Assembly (NCBI GenBank): GCA_037349105.1
Contig: JAYJMM010000090.1
Span: 546,001-610,000, forward strand
Direction: 5' to 3'
Source: Limnomonas spitsbergensis
Lineage: Eukaryota > Chlorophyta > Chlorophyceae > Chlamydomonadales
DNA length: 64,000 nucleotides
Part shown: positions 1 to 15,000 of the stretch, piece after piece
Numbering within the stretch: the stretch's first letter is position 1
How the letters are laid out: every line of letters starts with the position of its first letter
Notes under the pieces: model-generated
Told to the model about the DNA's origin: nothing
The model's input: only the letters and a program-made list of their open reading frames with translations
Databases searched by the model: none
Position numbers and translations under genes: made by a program

Positions 1-2245
1 GTGGAAGTTGCGTAGGCAGACCATGTAGCGGGAGTCGGGGTCCTCCTGTGCGGTACATGCGGTACACACATTACAATTAGTGTCGACGTACGACATAAGA
101 GTGGTGGCAGTTGCGTAGGCAGACCATGTAGCGGGAGTCAGGGTCCTCCTGTGCGGTACATGCGGTACACACATTACAATTAGTGTCGACGTACGACATA
201 AGAGTGGTGGCAGTTGCGTAGGCAGACCATGTAGCGGGAGTCAGGGTCCTCCTGTGCGGTACATGCGGTACACACATTACAATTAGTGTTGATGTACGAC
301 ATAAAAGTGGTGGAAGCTGCGTAGGCAGACCATGTAACAGGAGTCGGGATCCCCCTGTAAGGTACATGCGATACACACAGTACAATTAGTGTTGATGTAC
401 AACATAAGAGTGGTGGAAGTTGCGTAGGCAGACCATGTGGCGGGAGTCGGGATCCTCCTGTGCGGTACATGCGGTACACACATTACAATTAGTGTTGATG
501 TACGACATAAGAGTGGTGGAAGTTGCGTAGGTAGACCATGCGGCGGGAGTCGGGATCCTCCTGTGCGGTACATGCGGTACACACATTACAATTAGTGTTG
601 ATGTACGACATAAGAGTGGTGGAAGTTGCGTAGGTAGACCATGCGGCGGGAGTCGGGATCCTCCTGTGCGGTACATGCGGTACATGCATTACAATTAGTC
701 TTCATGTACGACATAAGAGTGGTGGAAGTTGCATAGGCAGACCATGTGGCGGGAGTCAGGGTCCTCCTGTAAGGTACATGCGGTACACGCATTACAATAA
801 GTGTTGATGTACGACATAAGAGTGGTGGAAGTTGCCTAGGCAGACCATATGGCGGGAGTCGGGATCCTCCTGTGCGGTACATGCGGTACACACATTACAA
901 TTAGTGTTGATGTACGACATAAGAGTGGTGGAAGCTGCATAGGCAGACCATGTAGCGGGAGTCAGGGTCCTCCTGTGCGGTACATGCGGTACACGCATTA
1001 CAATTAGTGTTGATGTACGACATAAGAGTGGTGGAAGTTGCCTAGGCAGACCATATGGGGGGAGTCGGGATCCTCCTGTGCGGTACATGCGGTACACGCA
1101 TTACAATTAGTGTTGATTTACGACATAAGAGTGGTGGAAGTTGCCTAGGCAGACCATATGGGGGGAGTCAGGGTCTTCCTGTGCGGTACATGCGGTACAC
1201 GCATTACAATTAGTGTTGATGTACGACATAAGAGTGGTGGAAGTTGCCTAGGCAGACCATATGGCGGGAGTCGGGATCCTCCTGTGCGGTACATGCGGTA
1301 CATGCATTACAATTAGTCTTCATGTACGACATAAGAGTGGTGGAAGTTGCGTAGGCAGACCATGTGGCGGGAGTCAGGGTCCTCCTGTAAGGTACATGCG
1401 GTACACGCATTACAATTAGTGTTGATGTACGACATAAGAGTGGTGGAAGTTGCCTAGGCAGACCATATGGCGGGAGTCGGGATCCTCCTGTGCGGTACAT
1501 GCGGTACATGCATTACAATTAGTCTTCATGTACGACATAAGAGTGGTGGAAGTTGCATAGGCAGACCATGTGGCGGGAGTCAGGGTCCTCCTGTAAGGTA
1601 CATGCGGTACACGCATTACAATTAGTGTTGATGTACGACATAAGAGTGGTGGAAGTTGCATAGGCAGACGATATGGCGGGAGTCAGGGTCCTCCTGTGCG
1701 GTACATGCGGTACACGCATTACAATTAGTGTTGATGTACGACATAAGAGTGGTGGAAGTTGCCTAAGCAGACCATATGGGGGGAGTCAGGGTCCTCCTGT
1801 GCGGTACATGCGGTACATGCATTGCAATTAGTCTTCATGTACGATGTACCAGTGGTGGAAGTTGCGTAGGCAGACCATATGGCGGGAGTCGGGATCCTCC
1901 TGTGCGGTACATGCGGTACACGCATTACAATTAGTGTTGATGTACAACATAAGAGTGGTGGAAGTTGCGTAGGCAGACCATGTGGCGGGAGTCAGGGTCC
2001 TCCTGTAAGGTACATGCGGTACACGCATTACAATTAGTGTTGATGTACAACATAAGAGTGGTGGAAGTTGCATAGGCAGACCATGTGGCGGGAGTCGGGA
2101 TCCTCCTGTGCGGTACATGCGGTACTGGTAGAACAATTTGTGTTGCTATACAATATAGGGTGAAATATCATGCGGAGGCAGACCACGTAGTGGTGGTGGG
2201 GGTCCTCCTGTGCGGTACATGCGGTACACTCAGTACAATAACTGT
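1..2245. repeat. 103-bp tandem array (left end outside window)
   Basis: About 21-22 head-to-tail copies of a 103-bp unit run from the window start to about 2130. A more degenerate last copy reaches about 2245. Recurrent landmarks are GTACATGCGGTACA, ACATAAGAGTGGTGG and GGCAGACCATGT. Units differ by scattered substitutions and keep their length. A variant type carrying TACATGCATT and CTTCATGTAC sits at 681, 1299, 1505 and 1814, which are spacings of 6, 2 and 3 units, so blocks of units were copied together. Open frames of about 66-102 codons recur every 103 bp on the minus strand only because the unit lacks stops in those frames; they are not annotated as genes. Confidence 0.95.
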
Positions 2246-3010
2246 CCATGTTAACCACCTCGGGCATGAAACACGACCCCCCTCAACCCTCAACCCCTCT
2301 TATAGGCTGACATCGGATGGCTTTGCCGCCTAGGCGCCATTCCCCCTCCCTTCAGTCTTGGCCATAGGCCGCCGCCGCTGCACCCCGGGCATGAAACCCT
2401 CAACCCTTAACCCTCAGATCCTCATTTCAGGCTCACATCGGATGGCTGTGCATCCCCTTCTCGCTGGCAGCAAGTACCGATTCTTATAGAGCAACAATCG
2501 CTTCTCTGCCGCACCCCTGACATGAAATAGTAGAGGAATAACTCCTCCACCCCCTAGGCTCTCATCAGATGGCTTTGCATCCTTCTTGCTGGCAGCCAGC
2601 TGGGTCTTTGCCGCAAGCCACTGCGCCCCGGGCATCAAACATGACCTCGTACAGGCGTATACCCTCATCCCCCTCCGGGCTCACATCAGATGGCTTTGTG
2701 TCTTTTTTGCTCGCAGCAAGCTGATTCTTTGCCGAGAGCCGCTGCGCCGCCGAACCTCTGGCATGAAAGACCGAGTCCCACGGCAGGATCTGTGGCATCT
2801 CTGCGCCCATCCAACTGCCGTACCTGCACACCCACGCACACATAATGAATCGCATTCAAATTTGTATTCGAATCCTGAGGGCTGTGCATCAGTTACAATT
2901 CAGCTACATAATGGCATACAGCCTAGAAGCATGTCACAGCTACAATTCAGCTCCATCACGGCTTAAGGCCGGGCAGGCCTAGTCCAGCGCACTGAGGTCT
3001 ACAGTTTGAT
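2246..3010. repeat. Degenerate ~110-125 bp tandem units between two arrays
   Basis: Four diverged units can be aligned by eye. Each has a GGCATGAAA-like block, then CTCACATCGGATGGCT or a close variant (about 2310, 2430, 2560 and 2680), then CTGGCAGCAAG or a variant. Read on the minus strand, the conserved block ends in CCATCTGAT followed by GTGAGCC in most copies, which resembles an exon end with a splice donor. I do not recognise the encoded peptide. From about 2790 to 3010 the sequence is low-information and joins the 50-bp satellite. No gene is supported here. Confidence 0.6.
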
Positions 3011-6000
3011 CCTGCGGCCGCAGGCCACTCATGGTTACGGTTCAACCCTAAACCCTTGATCCTACAGCCGAAGACCACTCATGGTTACGGTTCAACCCTA
3101 AACCCTTGATCCTGCAGCCGAAGACCACTCATGGTTACGGTTCAACCCTAAACCCTTGATCCTACAGCCGAAGACCACTCATGGTTACGGTTCAACCCTA
3201 AACCCTTGATCCTGCAGCCGAAGACCACTCATGGTTACGGTTCAACCCTAAACCCTTGATCCTGCAGCCGAAGACCACTCATGGTTACGGTTCAACCCTA
3301 AACCCTTGATCCTACAGCTGAAGACCACTCATGGTTACGGTTCAACCCTAAACCCTTGATCCTGCAGCCGAAGACCACTCATGGTTACAGTTCAACCCTT
3401 AACCCTTGATCCTGCAGCCGAAGACCACTCGTGGTTACGGTTCAACCCTAAACCCTTGATCCTGCAGCCGAAGACCACTCATGGTTACGGTTCAACCCTA
3501 AACCCTTGATCCTGCAGCCGAAGACCACTCATGGTTACGGTTCAACCCTTAACCCTTGATCCTGCAGCCGAAGACCACTCGTGGTTACGGTTCAACCCTA
3601 AACCCTTGATCCTGCAGCCGAAGACCACTCATGGTTACGGTTCAACCCTTAACCCTTGATCCTGCAGCCGAAGACCACTCATGGTTACGGTTCAACCCTT
3701 AACCCTTGATCCTGCAGCCGAAGACCACTCGTGGTTACGGTTCAACCCTAAACCCTTGATCCTGCAGCCGAAGACCACTCATGGTTACGGTTCAACCCTA
3801 AACCCTTGATCCTGCAGCCGAAGACCACTCATGGTTACGGTTCAACCCTTAACCCTTGATCCTGCAGCCGAAGACCACTCATGGTTACGGTTCAACCCTA
3901 AACCCTTGATCCTGCAGCCGAAGACCACTCATGGTTACGGTTCAACCCTTAACCCTTGATCCTGCAGCCGAAGACCACTCATGGTTACAGTTCAACCCTT
4001 AACCCTTGATCCTGCAGCCGAAGACCACTCATGGTTACGGTTCAACCCTTAACCCTTGATCCTGCAGCCGAAGACCACTCATGGTTACAGTTCAACCCTT
4101 AACCCTTGATCCTGCAGCCGAAGACCACTCGTGGTTACGGTTCAACCCTAAACCCTTGATCCTGCAGCCGAAGACCACTCATGGTTACGGTTCAACCCTA
4201 AACCCTTGATCCTGCAGCCGAAGACCACTCATGGTTACGGTTCAACCCTAAACCCTTGATCCTGCAGCCGAAGACCACTCATGGTTACGGTTCAACCCTT
4301 AACCCTTGATCCTGCAGCCGAAGACCACTCATGGTTACGGTTCAACCCTTAACCCTTGATCCTGCAGCCGAAGACCACTCATGGTTACGGTTCAACCCTT
4401 AACCCTTGATCCTGCAGCCGAAGACCACTCATGGTTACGGTTCAACCCTTAACCCTTGATCCTGCAGCCGAAGACCACTCATGGTTACGGTTCAACCCTT
4501 AACCCTTGATCCTGCAGCCGAAGACCACTCATGGTTACGGTTCAACCCTTAACCCTTGATCCTGCAGCCGAAGACCACTCATGGTTACGGTTCAACCCTT
4601 AACCCTTGATCCTGCAGCCGAAGACCACTCATGGTTACGGTTCAACCCTTAACCCTTGATCCTGCAGCCGAAGACCACTCGTGGTTACGGTTCAACCCTT
4701 AACCCTTGATCCTGCAGCCGAAGACCACTCATGGTTACGGTTCAACCCTAAACCCTTGATCCTGCAGCCGAAGACCACTCATGGTTACGGTTCAACCCTA
4801 AACCCTTGATCCTGCAGCCGAAGACCACTCATGGTTACGGTTCAACCCTAAACCCTTGATCCTGCAGCCGAAGACCACTCATGGTTACGGTTCAACCCTT
4901 AACCCTTGATCCTGCAGCCGAAGACCACTCATGGTTACGGTTCAACCCTAAACCCTTGATCCTGCAGCCGAAGACCACTCATGGTTACGGTTCAACCCTA
5001 AACCCTTGATCCTGCAGCCGAAGACCACTCATGGTTACGGTTCAACCCTAAACCCTTGATCCTGCAGCCGAAGACCACTCATGCTTACGGTTCAACCCTA
5101 AACCCTTGATCCTGCAGCCGAAGACCACTCATGGTTACGGTTCAACCCTAAACCCTTGATCCTGCAGCCGAAGACCACTCATGGTTACGGTTCAACCCTT
5201 AACCCTTGATCCTGCAGCCGAAGACCACTCATGGTTACGGTTCAACCCTAAACCCTTGATCCTGCAGCCGAAGACCACTCATGGTTACGGTTCAACCCTT
5301 AACCCTTGATCCTGCAGCCGAAGACCACTCGTGGTTACGGTTCAACCCTTAACCCTTGATCCTGCAGCCGAAGACCACTCATGGTTACGGTTCAACCCTT
5401 AACCCTTGATCCTGCAGCCGAAGACCACTCATGGTTACGGTTCAACCCTTAACCCTTGATCCTGCAGCCGAAGACCACTCATGGTTACGGTTCAACCCTT
5501 AACCCTTGATCCTGCAGCCGAAGACCACTCATGGTTACGGTTCAACCCTTAACCCTTGATCCTGCAGCCGAAGACCACTCGTGGTTACGGTTCAACCCTT
5601 AACCCTTGATCCTGCAGCCGAAGACCACTCATGCTTACGGTTCAACCCTAAACCCTTGATCCTGCAGCCGAAGACCACTCATGGTTACGGTTCAACCCTA
5701 AACCCTCGATCCTGCAGCCGAAGACCACTCATGGTTACGGTTCAACCCTTAACCCTTGATCCTGCAGCCGAAGACCACTCATGGTTACGGTTCAACCCTT
5801 AACCCTTGATCTTGCAGCCGAAGACCACTCATGCTTACGGTTCAACCCTAAACCCTTGATCCTGCAGCCGAAGACCACTCATGGTTACGGTTCAACCCTA
5901 AACCCTTGATCCTGCAGCCGAAGACCACTCATGGTTACGGTTCAACCCTTAACCCTTGATCCTGCAGCCGAAGACCACTCATGGTTACGGTTCAACCCTT

Positions 6001-9000
6001 AACCCTTGATCCTGCAGCCGAAGACCACTCATGGTTACGATTCAACCCTAAACCCTTGATCCTGCAGCCGAAGACCACTCGTGGTTACGGTTCAACCCTT
6101 AACCCTTGATCCTGCAGCCGAAGACCACTCATGGTTACGGTTCAACCCTTAACCCTTGATCCTGCAGCCGAAGACCACTCATGGTTACGGTTCAACCCTT
6201 AACCCTTGATCCTGCAGCCGAAGACCACTCATGGTTACGGTTCAACCCTAAACCCTTGATCCTGCAGCCGAAGACCACTCATGGTTACGGTTCAACCCTA
6301 AACCCTTGATCCTGCAGCCGAAGACCACTCATGGTTACGGTTCAACCCTAAACCCTTGATCCTGCAGCCGAAGACCACTCATGGTTACGGTTCAACCCTA
6401 AACCCTTGATCCTGCAGCCGAAGACCACTCATGGTTACGGTTCAACCCTTAACCCTTGATCCTGCAGCCGAAGACCACTCATGGTTACGGTTCAACCCTT
6501 AACCCTTGATCCTGCAGCCGAAGACCACTCGTGGTTACGGTTCAACCCTTAACCCTTGATCCTGCAGCCGAAGACCACTCATGGTTACGGTTCAACCCTA
6601 AACCCTTGATCCTGCAGCCGAAGACCACTCGTGGTTACGGTTCAACCCTTAACCCTTGATCCTGCAGCCGAAGACCACTCATGGTTACGGTTCAACCCTT
6701 AACCCTTGATCCTGCAGCCGAAGACCACTCATGGTTACGGTTCAACCCTAAACCCTTGATCCTGCAGCCGAAGACCACTCATGGTTACGGTTCAACCCTA
6801 AACCCTTGATCCTGCAGCCGAAGACCACTCCTGGTTACGGTTCAACCCTTAACCCTTGATCCTGCAGCCGAAGACCACTCATGGTTACGGTTCAACCCTA
6901 AACCCTTGATCCTGCAGCCGAAGACCACTCATGGTTACGATTCAACCCTAAACCCTTGATCCTGCAGCCGAAGACCACTCATGGTTACGGTTCAACCCTA
7001 AACCCTTGATCCTGCAGCCGAAGACCACCTGTGGTTACGGTTCAACCCTAAACCCTTGATCCTGCAGCCGAAGACCACTCATGGTTACGGTTCAACCCTA
7101 AACCCTTGATCCTGCAGCCGAAGACCACTCATGGTTACGGTTCAACCCTAAACCCTTGATCCTGCAGCCGAAGACCACTCATGGTTACGGTTCAACCCTA
7201 AACCCTTGATCCTGCAGCCGAAGACCACTCATGGTTACGGTTCAACCCTAAACCCTTGATCCTGCAGCCGAAGACCACTCATGGTTACGGTTCAACCCTA
7301 AACCCTTGATCCTGCAGCCGAAGACCACTCGTGGTTACAGTTCAACCCTAAACCCTTGATCCTACAGCTGCAGGCCACTCGTGGTTACGGTTCAACCCTA
7401 AAGCCTTGATCCTGCAGCCGAAGGCCACTCGTGGTTACGGTTCAACCCTTAACCCTTGATCCTGCAGCCGACGACCACTCATGGTTACGGTTCAACCCTA
7501 AACCCTTGATCCTGCAGCCGAAGACCACTCATGGTTACGGTTCAACCCTTAACCCTTGATCCTGCAGCCGAAGACCACTCATGGTTACGGTTCAACCCTA
7601 AACCCTTGATCCTGCAGCCGAAGACCACTCATGGTTACGGTTCAACCCTAAACCCTTGATCCTGCAGCCGAAGACCACTCATGGTTACGGTTCAACCCTA
7701 AACCCTTGATCCTGCAGCCGAAGACCACTCATGGTTACGGTTCAACCCTAAACCCTTGATCCTGCAGCCGAAGACCACTCATGGTTACGGTTCAACCCTA
7801 AACCCTTGATCCTGCAGCCGAAGACCACTCATGCTTACGGTTCAACCCTAAACCCTTGATCCTGCAGCCGAAGACCACTCATGGTTACGGTTCAACCCTA
7901 AACCCTTGATCCTGCAGCCGAAGACCACTCATGGTTACGGTTCAACCCTAAACCCTTGATCCTGCAGCCGAAGACCACTCATGGTTACGGTTCAACCCTA
8001 AACCCTTGATCCTGCAGCCGAAGACCACTCATGCTTACAGTTCAACCCTAAACCCTTGATCCTGCAGCCGAAGACCACTCATGGTTACGGTTCAACCCTA
8101 AACCCTTGATCCTGCAGCCGAAGACCACTCATGGTTACGGTTCAACCCTAAACCCTTGATCCTGCAGCCGAAGACCACTCATGGTTACGGTTCAACCCTT
8201 AACCCTTGATCCTGCAGCCGAAGACCACTCATGGTTACGGTTCAACCCTAAACCCTTGATCCTGCAGCCGAAGACCACTCATGGTTACGGTTCAACCCTT
8301 AACCCTTGATCCTGCAGCCGAAGACCACTCATGGTTACGGTTCAACCCTAAACCCTTGATCCTGCAGCCAAAGACCACTCATGGTTACGGTTCAACCCTA
8401 AACCCTTGATCCTGCAGCCGAAGACCACTCATGCTTACGGTTCAACCCTAAACCCTTGATCCTGCAGCCGAAGACCACTCATGGTTACGGTTCAACCCTA
8501 AACCCTTGATCCTGCAGCCGAAGACCACTCATGGTTACGGTTCAACCCTAAACCCTTGATCCTGCAGCCGAAGACCACTCGTGGTTACGGTTCAACCCTT
8601 AACCCTTGATCCTGCAGCCGAAGACCACTCATGGTTACGGTTCAACCCTTAACCCTTGATCCTGCAGCCGAAGACCACTCGTGGTTACGGTTCAACCCTA
8701 AACCCTTGATCCTGCAGCCGAAGACCACTCATGGTTACGGTTCAACCCTTAACCCTTGATCCTGCAGCCGAAGACCACTCATGCTTACGGTTCAACCCTA
8801 AACCCTTGATCCTGCAGCCGAAGACCACTCATGCTTACGGTTCAACCCTAAACCCTTGATCCTGCAGCCGAAGACCACTCATGGTTACGGTTCAACCCTA
8901 AACCCTTGATCCTGCAGCCGAAGACCACTCATGGTTACGGTTCAACCCTTAACCCTTGATCTTGCAGCCGAAGACCACTCATGGTTACGGTTCAACCCTT

Positions 9001-12000
9001 AACCCTTGATCCTGCAGCCGAAGACCACTCATGGTTACAGTTCAACCCTAAACCCTTGATCCTGCAGCCGACGACCACTCATGCTTACAGTTCAACCCTA
9101 AACCCTTGATCCTGCAGCCGACGACCACTCATGGTTACGGTTCAACCCTAAACCCTTGATCCTGCAGCCGAAGACCACTCATGGTTACGGTTCAACCCTA
9201 AACCCTTGATCCTGCAGCCGAAGACCACTCATGGTTGCGGTTCAACCCTAAACCCTTGATCCTGCAGCCGAAGACCACTCATGGTTACGGTTCAACCCTT
9301 AACCCTTGATCCTGCAGCCGAAGACCACTCATGGTTACGGTTCAACCCTTAACCCTTGATCCTGCAGCCGAAGACCACTCATGGTTACGGTTCAACCCTA
9401 AACCCTTGATCCTGCAGCCGAAGACCACTCGTGGTTACGGTTCAACCCTAAACCCTTGATCCTGCAGCCGAAGACCACTCATGGTTACGGTTCAACCCTA
9501 AACCCTTGATCCTGCAGCCGAAGACCACTCATGGTTACGGTTCAACCCTAAACCCTTGATCCTGCAGCCAAAGACCACTCGTGGTTACGGTTCAACCCTA
9601 AACCCTTGATCCTGCAGCCGAAGACCACTCATGGTTACGGTTCAACCCTAAACCCTTGATCCTGCAGCCGAAGACCACTCATGGTTACGGTTCAACCCTA
9701 AACCCTTGATCCTGCAGCCGAAGACCACTCATGGTTACGGTTCAACCCTAAACCCTTGATCCTGCAGCCGAAGACCACTCATGGTTACGGTTCAACCCTT
9801 AACCCTTGATCCTGCAGCCGAAGACCACTCATGGTTACGGTTCAACCCTAAACCCTTGATCCTGCAGCCGAAGACCACTCATGGTTACGGTTCAACCCTA
9901 AACCCTTGATCCTGCAGCCGAAGACCACTCATGGTTACGGTTCAACCCTAAACCCTTGATCCTGCAGCCGAAGACCACTCATGGTTACGGTTCAACCCTA
10001 AACCCTTGATCCTGCAGCCGAAGACCACTCATGGTTACGGTTCAACCCTAAACCCTTGATCCTGCAGCCGAAGACCACTCATGGTTACGGTTCAACCCTA
10101 AACCCTTGATCCTGCAGCCGAAGACCACTCATGGTTACGGTTCAACCCTAAACCCTTGATCCTGCAGCCGAAGACCACTCATGGTTACGGTTCAACCCTA
10201 AACCCTTGATCCTGCAGCCGAAGACCACTCATGGTTACGGTTCAACCCTAAACCCTTGATCCTGCAGCCGAAGACCACTCATGGTTACGGTTCAACCCTA
10301 AACCCTTGATCCTGCAGCCGAAGACCACTCATGGTTACGGTTCAACCCTTAACCCTTGATCCTGCAGCCGAAGACCACTCATGGTTACGGTTCAACCCTA
10401 AACCCTTGATCCTGCAGCCGAAGACCACTCATGGTTACGGTTCAACCCTAAACCCTTGATCCTGCAGCCGAAGACCACTCATGGTTACGGTTCAACCCTA
10501 AACCCTTGATCCTGCAGCCGAAGACCACTCATGGTTACGGTTCAACCCTAAACCCTTGATCCTGCAGCCGAAGACCACTCATGGTTACGGTTCAACCCTA
10601 AACCCTTGATCCTGCAGCCGAAGACCACTCATGGTTACAGTTCAACCCTAAACCCTTGATCCTGCAGCCGAAGACCACTCATGGTTACGGTTCAACCCTA
10701 AACCCTTGATCCTGCAGCCGAAGACCACTCGTGGTTACGGTTCAACCCTAAACCCTTGATCCTGCAGCCGAAGACCACTCATGGTTACGGTTCAACCCTA
10801 AACCCTTGATCCTGCAGCCGAAGACCACTCATGGTTACGGTTCAACCCTAAACCCTTGATCCTGCAGCCGAAGACCACTCATGGTTACGGTTCAACCCTA
10901 AACCCTTGATCCTGCAGCCGAAGACCACTCATGGTTACGGTTCAACCCTTAACCCTTGATCCTGCAGCCGAAGACCACTCATGGTTACGGTTCAACCCTA
11001 AACCCTTGATCCTGCAGCCGAAGACCACTCATGGTTACGGTTCAACCCTAAACCCTTGATCCTGCAGCCGAAGACCACTCATGGTTACGGTTCAACCCTA
11101 AACCCTTGATCCTGCAGCCGAAGACCACTCATGGTTACGGTTCAACCCTAAACCCTTGATCCTGCAGCCGAAGACCACTCATGGTTACGGTTCAACCCTA
11201 AACCCTTGATCCTGCAGCCGAAGACCACTCATGGTTACGGTTCAACCCTAAACCCTTGATCCTGCAGCCGAAGACCACTCATGGTTACGGTTCAACCCTA
11301 AACCCTTGATCCTGCAGCCGAAGACCACTCATGGTTACGGTTCAACCCTTAACCCTTGATCCTGCAGCCGAAGACCACTCATGGTTACGGTTCAACCCTA
11401 AACCCTTGATCCTGCAGCCGAAGACCACTCATGGTTACGGTTCAACCCTAAACCCTTGATCCTGCAGCCGAAGACCACTCATGGTTACGGTTCAACCCTA
11501 AACCCTTGATCCTGCAGCCGAAGACCACTCATGGTTACGGTTCAACCCTTAACCCTTGATCCTGCAGCCGAAGACCACTCATGGTTACGGTTCAACCCTA
11601 AACCCTTGATCCTGCAGCCGAAGACCACTCATGGTTACGGTTCAACCCTTAACCCTTGATCCTGCAGCCGAAGACCACTCGTGGTTACGGTTCAACCCTA
11701 AACCCTTGATCCTGCAGCCGAAGACCACTCATGGTTACGGTTCAACCCTTAACCCTTGATCCTGCAGCCGAAGACCACTCATGGTTACGGTTCAACCCTA
11801 AACCCTTGATCCTGCAGCCGAAGACCACTCGTGGTTACGGTTCAACCCTAAACCCTTGATCCTGCAGCCGAAGACCACTCATGGTTACGGTTCAACCCTT
11901 AACCCTTGATCCTGCAGCCGAAGACCACTCGTGGTTACGGTTCAACCCTTAACCCTTGATCCTGCAGCCGAAGACCACTCATGGTTACGGTTCAACCCTA

Positions 12001-15000
12001 AACCCTTGATCCTGCAGCCGAAGACCACTCATGGTTACGGTTCAACCCTAAACCCTTGATCCTGCAGCCGAAGACCACTCATGGTTACGGTTCAACCCTA
12101 AACCCTTGATCCTGCAGCCGAAGACCACTCATGGTTACGGTTCAACCCTAAACCCTTGATCCTGCAGCCGAAGACCACTCATGGTTACGGTTCAACCCTA
12201 AACCCTTGATCCTGCAGCCGAAGACCACTCATGGTTACGGTTCAACCCTAAACCCTTGATCCTGCAGCCGAACACCACTCATGGTTACGGTTCAACCCTT
12301 AACCCTTGATCCTGCAGCCGAAGACCACTCATGGTTACGGTTCAACCCTAAACCCTTGATCCTGCAGCCGAAGACCACTCATGGTTACGGTTCAACCCTA
12401 AACCCTTGATCCTGCAGCCGAAGACCACTCATGGTTACGGTTCAACCCTAAACCCTTGATCCTGCAGCCGAAGACCACTCATGGTTACGGTTCAACCCTT
12501 AACCCTTGATCCTGCAGCCGAAGACCACTCATGGTTACGGTTCAACCCTAAACCCTTGATCCTGCAGCCGAAGACCACTCATGGTTACGGTTCAACCCTA
12601 AACCCTTGATCCTGCAGCCGAAGACCACTCATGGTTACGGTTCAACCCTAAACCCTTGATCCTGCAGCCGAAGACCACTCATGGTTACGGTTCAACCCTA
12701 AACCCTTGATCCTGCAGCCGAAGACCACTCATGGTTACGGTTCAACCCTAAACCCTTGATCCTGCAGCCGAAGACCACTCATGGTTACGGTTCAACCCTT
12801 AACCCTTGATCCTGCAGCCGAAGACCACTCATGGTTACGGTTCAACCCTTAACCCTTGATCCTGCAGCCGAAGACCACTCATGGTTACGGTTCAACCCTT
12901 AACCCTTGATCCTGCAGCCGAAGACCACTCATGGTTACGGTTCAACCCTAAACCCTTGATCCTGCAGCCGAAGACCACTCATGGTTACGGTTCAACCCTA
13001 AACCCTTGATCCTGCAGCCGAAGACCACTCATGGTTACGGTTCAACCCTAAACCCTTGATCCTGCAGCCGAAGACCACTCATGGTTACGGTTCAACCCTT
13101 AACCCTTGATCCTGCAGCCGAAGACCACTCGTGGTTACGGTTCAACCCTTAACCCTTGATCCTGCAGCCGAAGACCACCTGTGGTTACGGTTCAACCCTA
13201 AACCCTTGATCCTGCAGCCGAAGACCACTCATGGTTACGGTTCAACCCTAAACCCTTGATCCTGCGGCCGCAGGCCACTCATGGTTACGGTTCAACCCTA
13301 AACCCTTGATCCTACAGCCGAAGACCACTCATGGTTACGGTTCAACCCTAAACCCTTGATCCTGCAGCCGAAGACCACTCATGGTTACGGTTCAACCCTA
13401 AACCCTTGATCCTGCAGCCGAAGACCACTCATGGTTACGGTTCAACCCTAAACCCTTGATCCTGCAGCCGAAGACCACCTGTGCTAACGGTTCAACCCTA
13501 AACCCTTGATCCTGCAGCCGAAGACCACTCATGGTTACGGTTCAACCCTAAACCCTTGATCCTGCAGCCGAAGACCACTCATGCTTACGGTTCAACCCTA
13601 AACCCTTGATCCTGCAGCCGAAGACCACTCATGGTTACGGTTCAACCCTAAACCCTTGATCCTGCAGCCGAAGACCACTCATGGTTGCGGTTCAACCCTA
13701 AACCCTTGATCCTGCAGCCGAAGACCACTCATGGTTACGGTTCAACCCTAAACCCTTGATCCTGCAGCCGAAGACCACTCATGGTTACGGTTCAACCCTA
13801 AACCCTTGATCCTGCAGCCGAAGACCACTCATGGTTACGGTTCAACCCTAAACCCTTGATCCTGCAGCCGAAGACCACTCATGGTTACGGTTCAACCCTA
13901 AACCCTTGATCCTGCAGCCGAAGACCACTCATGGTTACGGTTCAACCCTAAACCCTTGATCCTGCAGCCGAAGACCACTCATGGTTACGGTTCAACCCTA
14001 AACCCTTGATCCTGCAGCCGAACACCACTCATGGTTACGGTTCAACCCTTAACCCTTGATCCTGCAGCCGAAGACCACTCATGGTTACGGTTCAACCCTA
14101 AACCCTTGATCCTGCAGCCGAAGACCACTCATGGTTACGGTTCAACCCTAAACCCTTGATCCTGCAGCCGAAGACCACTCATGGTTACGGTTCAACCCTA
14201 AACCCTTGATCCTGCAGCCGAAGACCACTCATGGTTACGGTTCAACCCTTAACCCTTGATCCTGCAGCCGAAGACCACTCATGGTTACGGTTCAACCCTA
14301 AACCCTTGATCCTGCAGCCGAAGACCACTCATGGTTACGGTTCAACCCTAAACCCTTGATCCTGCAGCCGAAGACCACTCATGGTTACGGTTCAACCCTA
14401 AACCCTTGATCCTGCAGCCGAAGACCACTCATGGTTACGGTTCAACCCTAAACCCTTGATCCTGCAGCCGAAGACCACTCATGGTTACGGTTCAACCCTA
14501 AACCCTTGATCCTGCAGCCGAAGACCACTCATGGTTACGGTTCAACCCTTAACCCTTGATCCTGCAGCCGAAGACCACTCATGGTTACGGTTCAACCCTT
14601 AACCCTTGATCCTGCAGCCGAAGACCACTCATGGTTACGGTTCAACCCTTAACCCTTGATCCTGCAGCCGAAGACCACTCATGGTTACGGTTCAACCCTA
14701 AACCCTTGATCCTGCAGCCGAAGACCACTCATGGTTACGGTTCAACCCTAAACCCTTGATCCTGCAGCCGAAGACCACTCATGGTTACGGTTCAACCCTA
14801 AACCCTTGATCCTGCAGCCGAAGACCACTCATGGTTACGGTTCAACCCTTAACCCTTGATCCTGCAGCCGAAGACCACTCGTGGTTACGGTTCAACCCTT
14901 AACCCTTGATCCTGCAGCCGAAGACCACCTGTGGTTACGGTTCAACCCTAAACCCTTGATCCTGCAGCCGAAGACCACTCATGGTTACGGTTCAACCCTA

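Noticed and set aside
77..2333. Series of ~100-codon open frames every 103 bp
   Set aside because: They are periodic by-products of the 103-bp array with no family resemblance.
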